NCBI GenBank assembly: GCA_023429685.1
Contig: JAEZDF010000091.1
Coordinates: 1 to 10,789 of the forward strand
Reading direction: 5' to 3'
DNA from: Bacillota bacterium
GTDB lineage: Bacteria; Bacillota; Clostridia; Oscillospirales; Ruminococcaceae
DNA: 10,789 nt
This document shows, piece after piece, positions 1 through 5,704 of the stretch. The stretch's first letter is position 1. Every line of letters starts with the position of its first letter. A program made the position numbers and the translations under genes. The notes under the pieces are model-generated. The model saw only the letters and a list, made by a program, of their open reading frames with translations. It searched no databases and was not told where the DNA came from.

Positions 1-982
1 CAGCATCATTAAGACGCAGCTTTTCCAACGCCTCGCGCAGGTCGGGGTAACGCGCGCCGTCGGCGGGGTAGATGCCGCAGAACACCATCGGGTTTACCTT
101 GCGGTAGCCGGGCAGTGCCTCCTTGGCGGGGTTGTCCGCGTCGGTGACGGTATCGCCCACGCGGGTATCCTTTACATTCTTGATGCTGGCGGTGATGTAG
201 CCCACGTCGCCCGCGCACAGCTCGGCGCACGGAATAAGGCTGGTGGGACCCATCGCACCCACCTCCACCACGTCAAACTCAGCACCCGTCGCCATCATGC
301 GAATGGTCTGCCCCGCGCGCACCGTGCCCTGCATAATACGCACATACACGATAACGCCCTTGTACGCGTCGTACACCGAGTCAAAGATCAGCGCCTTCAG
401 CGGTGCGGTATCGTCACCCTCGGGCGGGGGAATCTGGGCGACAACGCGCTCAAGCACCTCCTCAATGTTCATGCCCGTCTTTGCCGAGATGCGGGGCGCG
501 TCCATGGCAGGCAGCCCGATGATGTCCTCAATCTCCTTGCTCACGCGCTCGGGGTCGGCGGCGGGCAGGTCGATCTTGTTGATGACCGGCACCACCTCCA
601 AGTCGTGGTCGATGGCGAGGTAGGTGTTGGCAAGCGTCTGCGCCTCAATGCCCTGGGACGCGTCCACCACCAGGATAGCGCCCTCGCACGCGGCAAGGGA
701 GCGCGAAACCTCGTAGTTAAAGTCCACGTGTCCGGGGGTGTCTATTAGGTTAAGTTCATAGGTCTCGCCGTTTTGCGCGGTATAAGTAAGGTGCACGGCG
801 CGCGCCTTAATCGTAATGCCCCGCTCGCGCTCCAGATCCATGTTGTCAAGCAGCTGCTCGCTCATGTCCCGTTGCGCGACGGCGCTGGTTTTTTCTAGTA
901 TGCGGTCGGCAAGCGTACTCTTGCCGTGGTCGATGTGCGCGATGATGCAAAAGTTGCGAATATGCTCACGGTCGCGGCCCAA
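1..982 (-). CDS. lepA: Elongation factor 4 (LepA), N-terminal part; truncated by window edge
   Basis: Ribosome-associated translational GTPase that acts on elongating ribosomes (back-translocation and quality-control role) in the cytoplasm. The first 327 of about 600 residues are present. All G motifs are intact: G1 AHIDHGKS (residues 15-22), G2 region ERGITIK following DMDLERE, G3 DTPGH (81-85), G4 NKID (135-138), G5 SAKTG (166-170). Beta-barrel domain II follows, and the last visible residues, LRLNDA, match the LepA-specific EKLxLNDASL stretch, which separates it from EF-G, TypA and IF2. I chose the TTG at 982-980 as start because a perfect AGGAGG lies 8 nt upstream and it gives the typical short MGRDREHIRNF N-terminus. 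The only nearby ATG (989-987) is out of frame and meets a stop after seven codons. It is transcribed divergently from the lipoprotein at 1276. Identity is near certain; the start is probable. Confidence 0.97.
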   Translation of the reverse strand, partial: MGRDREHIRNFCIIAHIDHGKSTLADRILEKTSAVAQRDMSEQLLDNMDLERERGITIKARAVHLTYTAQNGETYELNLIDTPGHVDFNYEVSRSLAACEGAILVVDASQGIEAQTLANTYLAIDHDLEVVPVINKIDLPAADPERVSKEIEDIIGLPAMDAPRISAKTGMNIEEVLERVVAQIPPPEGDDTAPLKALIFDSVYDAYKGVIVYVRIMQGTVRAGQTIRMMATGAEFDVVEVGAMGPTSLIPCAELCAGDVGYITASIKNVKDTRVGDTVTDADNPAKEALPGYRKVNPMVFCGIYPADGARYPDLREALEKLRLNDA

Positions 983-1036
983 ATACCATTCCTCCTGCTG
1001 TAAGCTGTGGCTTTAGTTGGCTGTATATACTCGGTT

Positions 1037-1065
1037 ATTATATCATGCCCGTGTATTCTTCGCAA
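1037..1065 (-). promoter_or_regulatory. Predicted lepA promoter (extended -10)
   Basis: Read on the minus strand, TTGCGA (1065-1060) is followed after 17 nt by TATAAT (1042-1037). TG-A stands immediately before the -10, making a full extended -10. The predicted start is near 1030, leaving a leader of about 48 nt before the TTG start of lepA. Confidence 0.65.
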
Positions 1066-1200
1066 TCATCACAGCCCACAAAAGGTGACCCAGCCCCCCG
1101 ACGAGAAGCGAGCGACTGCCTGACTGCCGTATACCCAAGGCAGCGCAGCACGGCGCACAGATGAAACATCGCACTTTGTACCATTGCAAGGTGGAGGATT
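1066..1200. other. Intergenic stretch between divergent promoters
   Basis: This GC-rich gap between the lepA promoter and the lipoprotein promoter contains a tandem 8-mer (GACTGCCT then GACTGCCG) and a weak stem CTGCC/GGCAG. No reading frame with a ribosome binding site and no recognisable RNA is visible. It could be a remnant of older coding DNA, but nothing supports that beyond its base composition. Confidence 0.4.
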
Positions 1201-1204
1201 TTGG

Positions 1205-1233
1205 TTTATAAATTAAGGAATATATGGTACAAT
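1205..1233 (+). promoter_or_regulatory. Predicted promoter of the small lipoprotein gene
   Basis: TATGGTACAAT (1223-1233) is an excellent TRTGn-extended -10, with the hexamer TACAAT at 1228-1233. A weak -35 TTTATA (1205-1210) sits 17 nt upstream. The predicted start is near 1240, about 36 nt before the ATG at 1276. Confidence 0.6.
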
Positions 1234-1275
1234 AATGCAAAATAAGTGCAACAGCAAAAAGTTGAGGTATTCTTA

Positions 1276-1863
1276 ATGCAAAAACTAAGATTATTACTAA
1301 TTTCGGTGCTCGTTTTATTGTTGTTTGCAGCCTGCTCCCCGGCAGCGATTGAACCCGCAACTCCCGCGACTTCCGGCGGCGAAGAGCTTACAGATGCGGC
1401 AACTAAAGAACTGTTTGAAAAAGCAACCGCAGAAATAAGGTTGTTGGCGTCGGAAGCTCCACAAGATGTTGTAAACATGATTTTAGGCAATGATGTTTCA
1501 ATTATTTATGAAGAAAAAAGCATAGATGGCGCGATGTATTATGAAACCACCGCAGCATTTCAAGATTTACAAGATTACTATGCCAAGCTGTTTATCGGAG
1601 ATGCTTTGACGTGGATACTATCAACCAAATTTGTAGATGTTGACGGAACACTATATTGTTCGCTGACAGGTGGGGCAACTGGTTGGAGTATCGCAGATCT
1701 TAACGTTACACAAACCGGTAAAGATGATGGGAACTATCTATATGAAGCAACATTTATCGAGCTTGAAAACACTAACACAAGTCAGTTTACAGTAGTAAAA
1801 ACAGACAATGGGTACAGAATATCAAGCATCGATTATATCCCCGATTTATTGAGACAGCAGTAA
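1276..1863 (+). CDS. Small secreted lipoprotein, function unknown (possibly IseA-like or NTF2-like fold)
   Basis: Encodes 195 aa. The N-terminus MQKLR, a hydrophobic core (6-17) and the lipobox FAAC (17-20) predict export, lipid attachment at Cys20 and anchoring on the outer face of the cytoplasmic membrane. A Pro/Ala/Gly/Ser linker (about 21-37) leads to one compact domain: an alpha-helical start (about 39-61), an aromatic YYETTAAFQDLQDYYAKLF stretch (about 88-107) and beta-rich remainder ending IDYIPDLLRQQ. The pattern of a short helix followed by an aromatic-rich sheet recalls the IseA/YoeB endopeptidase-inhibitor family or NTF2-like lipoproteins, but this is only an impression. The ATG at 1276 is preferred over an upstream in-frame GTG at 1246, because TTGAGG lies 8 nt before it and the signal peptide starts there. 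The gene is visibly more AT-rich than its neighbours, which may mean it was acquired. It stands alone, with its own promoter and terminator. Confidence 0.85.
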   Translation: MQKLRLLLISVLVLLLFAACSPAAIEPATPATSGGEELTDAATKELFEKATAEIRLLASEAPQDVVNMILGNDVSIIYEEKSIDGAMYYETTAAFQDLQDYYAKLFIGDALTWILSTKFVDVDGTLYCSLTGGATGWSIADLNVTQTGKDDGNYLYEATFIELENTNTSQFTVVKTDNGYRISSIDYIPDLLRQQ

Positions 1864-1873
1864 TATACCATAG

Positions 1874-1917
1874 ATACGAAAGAAGCACCCCCGACTTCGG
1901 AGGTGCTTTTTCCGTAT
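1874..1917 (+). terminator. Rho-independent terminator after the small lipoprotein gene
   Basis: AAGCACC (1883-1889) pairs with GGTGCTT (1902-1908), with an inner CCG/CGG stem and an ACTT loop, and the right arm runs into TTTTT (1907-1911). Flanking GATACG and CGTATC extend the pairing to about 17 positions with two mismatches. It lies between convergent genes, so it may also stop transcription of the MFS gene from the other side. Confidence 0.85.
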
Positions 1918-1988
1918 CAAGTTCAGTATTCACGCCGCCGAACATGCACAGGCTTTCTCATCAATCGCTTTCTCGCTCGCTGACCGCC

Positions 1989-3209
1989 CTAAGCGGGTTC
2001 GTCCTCCGTCAGCCGACTAAGACCGCCCTGCTTTGCCGCAAGAAACAGCAGCGCGGTGGCGACGGTATAGCCGCCCATAAATACAAAGCCCGCCCCCAGC
2101 CCCAGCGGCTCGCTGACCGCCGAAAACGCAAGGTAGGGCAGTATGGCGTATAGGTTCGCGGCAAGCGATGCAAGCGACAGCACGGTGGCGCGCTGCCCAT
2201 CGGGCACCGCCCGCTGCAGGCTGCCTTCGGCAAGTACCGCCGCAACCGAAAGCAGCGCATAAAACAGCAGGTACAGCGGCAGCAGCCACATCGAGTAAAA
2301 CCACGCGGACACCATAAGCGCGAAGCCCCCCGCAAGCCCAAGCAGCGCAAGGCGGCGCACGCTGCCAAACAGGTGTTTCACCCGATACGCAAACCGCGCG
2401 CTCAGTGCCTCGATGCCGGTGCGCACCGCGCCCCATACACCGACCCAGCCGAGCGGCAGCAGGATGCGGCGCGCCTCGAGCGCCTGCCTTGCGTACAGCT
2501 GGTCGTATTCCTCCAAAATGCCGGGGGCTATGGCAACAAGTGTGCCAAACAACAACAGTGTGAGCACCGTTTTGTTCTGCTTACATGCCCGCAGCCCCCC
2601 AGAAAACCCGCTCAGATACTCCCGAAAACCGCCCTCGCTCTGGTTTTCCGCCTTTTCGGGCTGCTCAAACAACAGCGCGGCGGCAAACGCGACGCCCACC
2701 GACGCCATAGAAAGCACCGTAACAAGCGCATAGCCAAAGCTTGCTGCAAACCCGCCCAGCAGCATGGATAGCGCAAGCCCCAGCCCGCCGTAAAAACGCG
2801 CCCTGCCCGCGATCTTTTCGTACTGTTCCTGCTGGCCGTATTTTACTAACACATCGTACAGTAGTGCCTCGGTTGCGCCGGAGCACAACGCGATCTGAAT
2901 CCCCCACAGCACAAAGCCTGCGGCAAACAGAAAAAACCCGTCGGCAAACAGCCACAAAAGGTATGCCGCCAGCTTAAACAGCGTGCCGATAATAATCAGC
3001 TGCTTGCGGCTCCATTTGTCAGCAAGCACGCCGGAGGGAAACTCCAGCACAAACACGGGCACGCTCCAGACAATCATCAGCAGCGAAATAAGGGGAATGC
3101 TTAACCCCTTCTCCTCAAACAACAGCATGTACACAGGGTAAAGCAGTACAAATTCAAGAAAAAAGCTATGGGTGTAAAACAGCCGTAAGAACAATTTAAG
3201 CCCTTTCAT
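1989..3209 (-). CDS. MFS permease, probable drug/metabolite exporter
   Basis: Encodes 406 aa, the usual length for a 12-helix major facilitator. Hydrophobic helices run through the whole chain. The loop 2-3 signature GVLADKWSRK (60-69) fits motif A (GxxaDrxGRk). The segment SGATEALLYDVL resembles the sGAxEALlYDsL pattern in Firmicute MFS proteins usually annotated as multidrug or uncharacterised exporters. A central hydrophilic loop (EQPEKAENQSEGG) separates the two six-helix halves. The start is ATG 3209-3207, with AGGAGG 7 nt upstream. An in-frame ATG 27 codons earlier (3290) would add a charged, non-conserved leader with no ribosome binding site and is rejected. It is a single gene with a leader of about 210 nt and a palindrome at the predicted transcription start, suggesting repressor control. 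The substrate cannot be read from sequence. Confidence 0.88.
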   Translation of the reverse strand: MKGLKLFLRLFYTHSFFLEFVLLYPVYMLLFEEKGLSIPLISLLMIVWSVPVFVLEFPSGVLADKWSRKQLIIIGTLFKLAAYLLWLFADGFFLFAAGFVLWGIQIALCSGATEALLYDVLVKYGQQEQYEKIAGRARFYGGLGLALSMLLGGFAASFGYALVTVLSMASVGVAFAAALLFEQPEKAENQSEGGFREYLSGFSGGLRACKQNKTVLTLLLFGTLVAIAPGILEEYDQLYARQALEARRILLPLGWVGVWGAVRTGIEALSARFAYRVKHLFGSVRRLALLGLAGGFALMVSAWFYSMWLLPLYLLFYALLSVAAVLAEGSLQRAVPDGQRATVLSLASLAANLYAILPYLAFSAVSEPLGLGAGFVFMGGYTVATALLFLAAKQGGLSRLTEDEPA

Positions 3210-3222
3210 AAGAAGTCCTCCT

Positions 3223-3341
3223 GTATTGTGTTTTGATGTCGTTTTCTCTGCCGCCAATACGGAGGCGCTCGGGCACGGCGGGCAACACAAACAGCCGTCA
3301 GGATATTATCCCAACAGCAAAGGCGTTTTCGGTATTGTGTT
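3223..3341 (-). other. MFS leader with a 10-bp direct repeat
   Basis: The predicted untranslated leader of the MFS gene carries AACACAATAC (minus strand) twice, at 3341-3332 and 3232-3223. The second copy directly abuts the AGGAGG ribosome binding site. No riboswitch consensus is recognised. The repeat could be chance or a pairing or protein site. Confidence 0.25.
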
Positions 3342-3370
3342 GTTAGGCTACTGGGTTACTGGCCAATATC

Positions 3371-3389
3371 AATGAAGCTTACGTTCATT
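3371..3389. repeat. Inverted repeat AATGAA-N7-TTCATT in the MFS leader
   Basis: Perfect 6-bp arms (3371-3376 and 3384-3389) flank a 7-nt spacer. It lies just downstream of the predicted MFS transcription start and could be a second protein-binding site or a minor RNA hairpin. Confidence 0.3.
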
Positions 3390-3401
3390 CTATAACAATC
3401 C

Positions 3402-3420
3402 TTCCATATTTCATATGGAA
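3402..3420. promoter_or_regulatory. Candidate operator: TTCCATAT-N3-ATATGGAA
   Basis: A perfect 8-bp inverted repeat with a 3-nt centre (TTCCATAT 3402-3409, ATATGGAA 3413-3420). It begins 4 nt downstream of the extended -10 that reads toward the MFS gene, so it covers the expected transcription start. That position is typical of a repressor operator. The cognate regulator is not identified in the window. Confidence 0.5.
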
Positions 3421-3424
3421 TCAT

Positions 3425-3433
3425 ATTATAACA
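3425..3433 (-). promoter_or_regulatory. Predicted MFS promoter, extended -10 TGTTATAAT
   Basis: Reading the minus strand, TG (3433-3432), T, then a perfect TATAAT (3430-3425). No good -35 stands 17 nt upstream (GTAGAA), so the extended element probably carries recognition. The predicted start is near 3418, giving a leader of about 210 nt. Confidence 0.6.
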
Positions 3434-3490
3434 TAAAAACCTAAAATTTCTACTCTGCCCCGGGTTATTGCGATTCTTCCGTTGTCAAAC

Positions 3491-3528
3491 GAAGCCCTCC
3501 TCGCTACCAATACGGCGAGGAGGGCTTC
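3491..3528 (-). terminator. Long hairpin after the nucleoside hydrolase gene, probable terminator
   Basis: GAAGCCCTCCTCGC (3491-3504) and GCGAGGAGGGCTTC (3515-3528) form a perfect 14-bp stem around a 10-nt loop. Read on the minus strand the stem is followed by only GTTTG, so the U-tract is poor. It lies about 75 nt past the nucleoside hydrolase stop and before the MFS promoter. A terminator role is the simplest reading; an RNA-stabilising 3' hairpin is possible. Confidence 0.55.
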
Positions 3529-3539
3529 ACTATTAACGT

Positions 3540-3562
3540 TACGGCGCATACAGCGCGCCGTA
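3540..3562. repeat. Second 3' hairpin, TACGGCGC / GCGCCGTA
   Basis: Perfect 8-bp arms (3540-3547 and 3555-3562) around the 7-nt loop ATACAGC. It lies between the nucleoside hydrolase stop and the 14-bp hairpin, so the transcript would end in two tandem stems. It has no U-tract of its own. Confidence 0.45.
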
Positions 3563-3602
3563 GAAAGGTTAAGGTGATAGGGTCTGCACTGCGGTCTATC
3601 CC

Positions 3603-4610
3603 CTAGCCCTGATAGTGTGAAAGGATGTTCAGTATCATATCCATCGACTTTTGTTTGTCAATGCGGTATGCTACATAGGTTTCGTCATCCTTTTGCACAT
3701 AGCTTCGCGTATCTACCACCAGCATGCCGTCGGCATAGCCGCCCGCAAAATCTACATCGCACTTTTCACGGCGCAGGTCGGTGATGATTGATGGGTCAAG
3801 CAGGTACAGAATGCACATCACATCGTGGATGGCGATGTCGTAGCAGTCGGGGGTGCGGTTGTTGATACCGAGCACTTCCAGTCGCTCGGAAAAATGGGTT
3901 ACCAGCTCCGCAAAAAACTGTGCGGGGCGGTTGCCCACAGCAGCAATCACCTTGGCATCCTCGCGGGAGAACAGCGCAGATGTCGTTGCATCAAGCGGCA
4001 GGATGGTGACCTTGCATTTTGCCTTTATCATCAGCTGTGCCGCTTCGGGGTCCATATAAAAGTTCATCTCGGCGCCCGAGGTGCGATTCACCGAGGTCAC
4101 ACCGCCGCCCATGACGACAATCTCTTCTAGGTTGTTCGCAATATCGGGGTCCATACGCAGTGCCATGCCCACATTTGTGGCAGGGCCAACGGCAACCAGG
4201 GTAATCTTCTCTTTGGTGTTGCGCAGTGTATCCACAATAAAGCTTACCGCATGCTGGGGCTCGGGCTTAAGAACCGCCTGCGGAAGGTTCAGGTACTCGT
4301 CATGGATATTGACCTTTTTCCCGTCGACCTCTTTTTCAAACAGCTGGATACGCTGGTTTTGCATTCTTCCGACACTCATGGTCTGAACCATCGGTTCGGG
4401 GCAGCCCCCATACACCGGAACTTTCCCGCCCATCAATTCCACGACACGCAACGTGTTTTCGAGCGTATACTTCAGCGGCTGGTTGCCCTGTACTACCGTA
4501 ATGCCAATGACATCCAGCTCCTGCGCGAGCATGGCGATAATAATCGCCATCGCGTCATCGGTGCCAGTGTCTACATCAAGTATAATCTTTCTCTTTTTTA
4601 ACTGTTCCAT
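3603..4610 (-). CDS. Ribonucleoside hydrolase, IunH/Rih family
   Basis: Predicted to hydrolyse the N-glycosidic bond of (ribo)nucleosides, releasing base and ribose for salvage; cytoplasmic. It has 335 aa, close to the family's 310-340. The calcium/ribose-binding signature DVDTGTDDA (12-20) is complete; by comparison with the Crithidia enzyme, D14 and D19 match the Ca ligands D10 and D15. VVMGGG (165-170), EMNFYMDPEAA (181-191) and LPLDATT (204-210) are the usual inner strands. IHDVM (261-265) supplies His262-Asp263, matching the catalytic His241 and Ca ligand Asp242. No key residue is missing. The start at ATG 4610-4608 is preceded by AAAGGAG at 10 nt. An in-frame start 20 codons upstream lacks a binding site and adds unconserved residues. 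It is divergent from the Crp-type regulator and stands alone, without a kinase or permease. Purine versus pyrimidine preference cannot be told. Confidence 0.93.
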   Translation of the reverse strand: MEQLKKRKIILDVDTGTDDAMAIIIAMLAQELDVIGITVVQGNQPLKYTLENTLRVVELMGGKVPVYGGCPEPMVQTMSVGRMQNQRIQLFEKEVDGKKVNIHDEYLNLPQAVLKPEPQHAVSFIVDTLRNTKEKITLVAVGPATNVGMALRMDPDIANNLEEIVVMGGGVTSVNRTSGAEMNFYMDPEAAQLMIKAKCKVTILPLDATTSALFSREDAKVIAAVGNRPAQFFAELVTHFSERLEVLGINNRTPDCYDIAIHDVMCILYLLDPSIITDLRREKCDVDFAGGYADGMLVVDTRSYVQKDDETYVAYRIDKQKSMDMILNILSHYQG

Positions 4611-4682
4611 CCGATATTCACTCCTTTGTAATGATACATTTGTTGTAGCTTCTGTTATGAGATGGCACACTTTGCCTTGGGC

Positions 4683-4688
4683 ACTATA
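4683..4688 (-). promoter_or_regulatory. Possible -10 of the nucleoside hydrolase promoter
   Basis: TATAGT (minus strand, 4688-4683) matches five of six -10 positions. There is no acceptable -35 at 16-18 nt upstream, as expected of an activator-dependent or regulated promoter. Two TGGTAA boxes fill the space where the -35 would be. Confidence 0.35.
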
Positions 4689-4691
4689 GTT

Positions 4692-4734
4692 TTACCAATA
4701 CTCCCGTTACCATAACGGCGTCAGTTCGTGGTAA
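4692..4734. promoter_or_regulatory. Cluster of three TTACCA/TGGTAA boxes, candidate regulator-binding region
   Basis: TTACCA occurs at 4692-4697 and 4707-4712, 15 bp start to start, and as TGGTAA at 4729-4734. The middle copy is inside a perfect palindrome CCGTTA-CCA-TAACGG (4704-4718). All lie in the divergent gap, over and upstream of the -35 zone for the hydrolase promoter. Binding by the adjacent Crp/Fnr-type protein is inferred from position only. The boxes do not match the E. coli CRP (TGTGA-N6-TCACA) or FNR (TTGAT-N4-ATCAA) consensus. Confidence 0.4.
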
Positions 4735-4778
4735 CCGGCTTTTGATAGGCAATAATATCCGAAACACGTGACCTTTTG

Positions 4779-4787
4779 TGATATAAT
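4779..4787 (+). promoter_or_regulatory. Predicted promoter of the Crp/Fnr-type gene, extended -10 TGATATAAT
   Basis: TG (4779-4780), A, then a perfect TATAAT (4782-4787). No convincing -35 is seen at 17 nt (CCGAAA). The predicted start is near 4794, about 90 nt before the GTG start. Confidence 0.55.
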
Positions 4788-4885
4788 AATACTATTACGT
4801 CATTGGATGCCGTGAGGGTCTTGTTTGTGGTTTATGATCCTGCTATCACTGCGGCTTTTGTGTAATTATGAGGGGGGAATGCAGC

Positions 4886-5518
4886 GTGCTCAAAAAACAC
4901 TATCTCAGCTGCCCCGCAGAGATTAAGGGACGGTTTATCCTGCGCCGTTTTGCAGTAGGGGAGAGCGTGATGTCTGCGGGTGAGACGCTAAGCTGCGTCT
5001 ACCTGATTGTCTCTGGCACGGTGGAGGTCATCGGGCAGGGCAGCCGTTCGGAGCTGCTTAACATTGGCTCGTATGGCGCGTGGGAGCTTCTTGGCGAGCT
5101 TGAGTTTTTTTCCCGTGTGCCGGTGCAAAGCAGTGTGCGGGCACTTACTTCGTGCGAGATGTTACAGATACCAAACGAGGTGTTTCTGCAGTGGCTTAGC
5201 ACCGACAATGCCCTGTGCATCCATCTGCTTACGATGCTGAGCAATCGGTTTGTCAGCCTTAGCAGCTTTACCAAGGTGGGAGTAACCGGCATGCTCGACC
5301 AGCGGGTAGCCTACCTGTTGCTTACCCATACAAACGAAAAAGGGGTACTGCCGTTTACCAAGGCGACACTCGCAGAGCGTGCGGGCACCTCGCAGCGCAG
5401 CTTAAACCGCGTGCTGAAAAAGCTCTCCGAGCTGGGCGTCGTGGATAGCACGACCACCCTCGTCAAGGTTTTAGACAAAGAGGTCCTTACTCAACTATAT
5501 ACAAAACAGCCACACTAG
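4886..5518 (+). CDS. Crp/Fnr-family transcriptional regulator
   Basis: Encodes 210 aa, typical for the family. Residues about 20-105 form a cyclic-nucleotide-binding-like beta-roll (FAVGESVMSAGETLSCVYLI, then GELEFFSR and R85 in the phosphate-cassette region). A long dimerisation helix spans about 108-145, and a C-terminal Crp winged helix-turn-helix about 155-192, with recognition helix TSQRSLNRVLKKL. It lacks the cluster of N-terminal cysteines of FNR, so an iron-sulfur oxygen sensor is unlikely. The ligand is unknown. I chose GTG 4886 over the in-frame ATG 4868: AGGGGGGA (4871-4878) lies 7 nt before the GTG, whereas the ATG has no binding site and would overlap it. It is divergent from the nucleoside hydrolase by 275 bp, and regulation of that gene and itself is the natural hypothesis. 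It ends in its own terminator. Confidence 0.92.
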   Translation: MLKKHYLSCPAEIKGRFILRRFAVGESVMSAGETLSCVYLIVSGTVEVIGQGSRSELLNIGSYGAWELLGELEFFSRVPVQSSVRALTSCEMLQIPNEVFLQWLSTDNALCIHLLTMLSNRFVSLSSFTKVGVTGMLDQRVAYLLLTHTNEKGVLPFTKATLAERAGTSQRSLNRVLKKLSELGVVDSTTTLVKVLDKEVLTQLYTKQPH

Positions 5519-5521
5519 CGC

Positions 5522-5537
5522 AAGGACAGATGTCCTT
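5522..5537 (+). repeat. Small hairpin AAGGAC-N4-GTCCTT
   Basis: Perfect 6-bp arms with a 4-nt loop, three nucleotides past the regulator's stop and just before the true terminator. It has no U-tract and may help protect the mRNA 3' end. Confidence 0.35.
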
Positions 5538-5549
5538 CGGTTTCATAAG

Positions 5550-5580
5550 GGTCATCGGGCTTGCCCCGATGACCTTTTTA
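5550..5580 (+). terminator. Rho-independent terminator of the Crp/Fnr-type gene
   Basis: GGTCATCGGG (5550-5559) pairs perfectly with CCCGATGACC (5565-5574) around a 5-nt loop, followed by TTTTT (5575-5579). A textbook intrinsic terminator. Confidence 0.93.
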
Positions 5581-5617
5581 CTATCCTCCGTCAAGGCACT
5601 ACCCCGCGCCTTTTTTC

Positions 5618-5646
5618 TTGTACTGATGTTTGTTGAATCTTAGTAT
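5618..5646 (+). promoter_or_regulatory. Weak candidate promoter of the membrane protein gene
   Basis: TTGTAC (5618-5623) and TAGTAT (5641-5646) are separated by 17 nt but match consensus at only three and four positions. It is offered because it is the best-spaced pair between the upstream terminator and the gene. Confidence 0.25.
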
Positions 5647-5704
5647 GTCGCTAAGGATTTTGGCAACAATATCTTGTACGTTTTGTAGGAAGAAGGATGA
5701 GAGG

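Noticed and set aside
243..623. Plus-strand frame of 126 codons inside lepA
   Set aside because: It lies wholly antisense to well-conserved lepA G-domain codons and has a low-complexity Ser/Thr-rich product typical of a shadow frame.
1162..1212. 16-codon frame upstream of the small lipoprotein
   Set aside because: It overlaps the predicted promoter, has no ribosome binding site, and is too short to support.
1043..1360. Minus-strand frame of 105 codons between lepA and the lipoprotein
   Set aside because: It runs through the lepA promoter and antisense through the lipoprotein signal peptide, with no ribosome binding site.
3254..3515. CCAATACGG occurring at 3254-3262 and 3507-3515
   Set aside because: A 9-mer match in two unrelated hairpin contexts is compatible with chance; no further similarity surrounds it.
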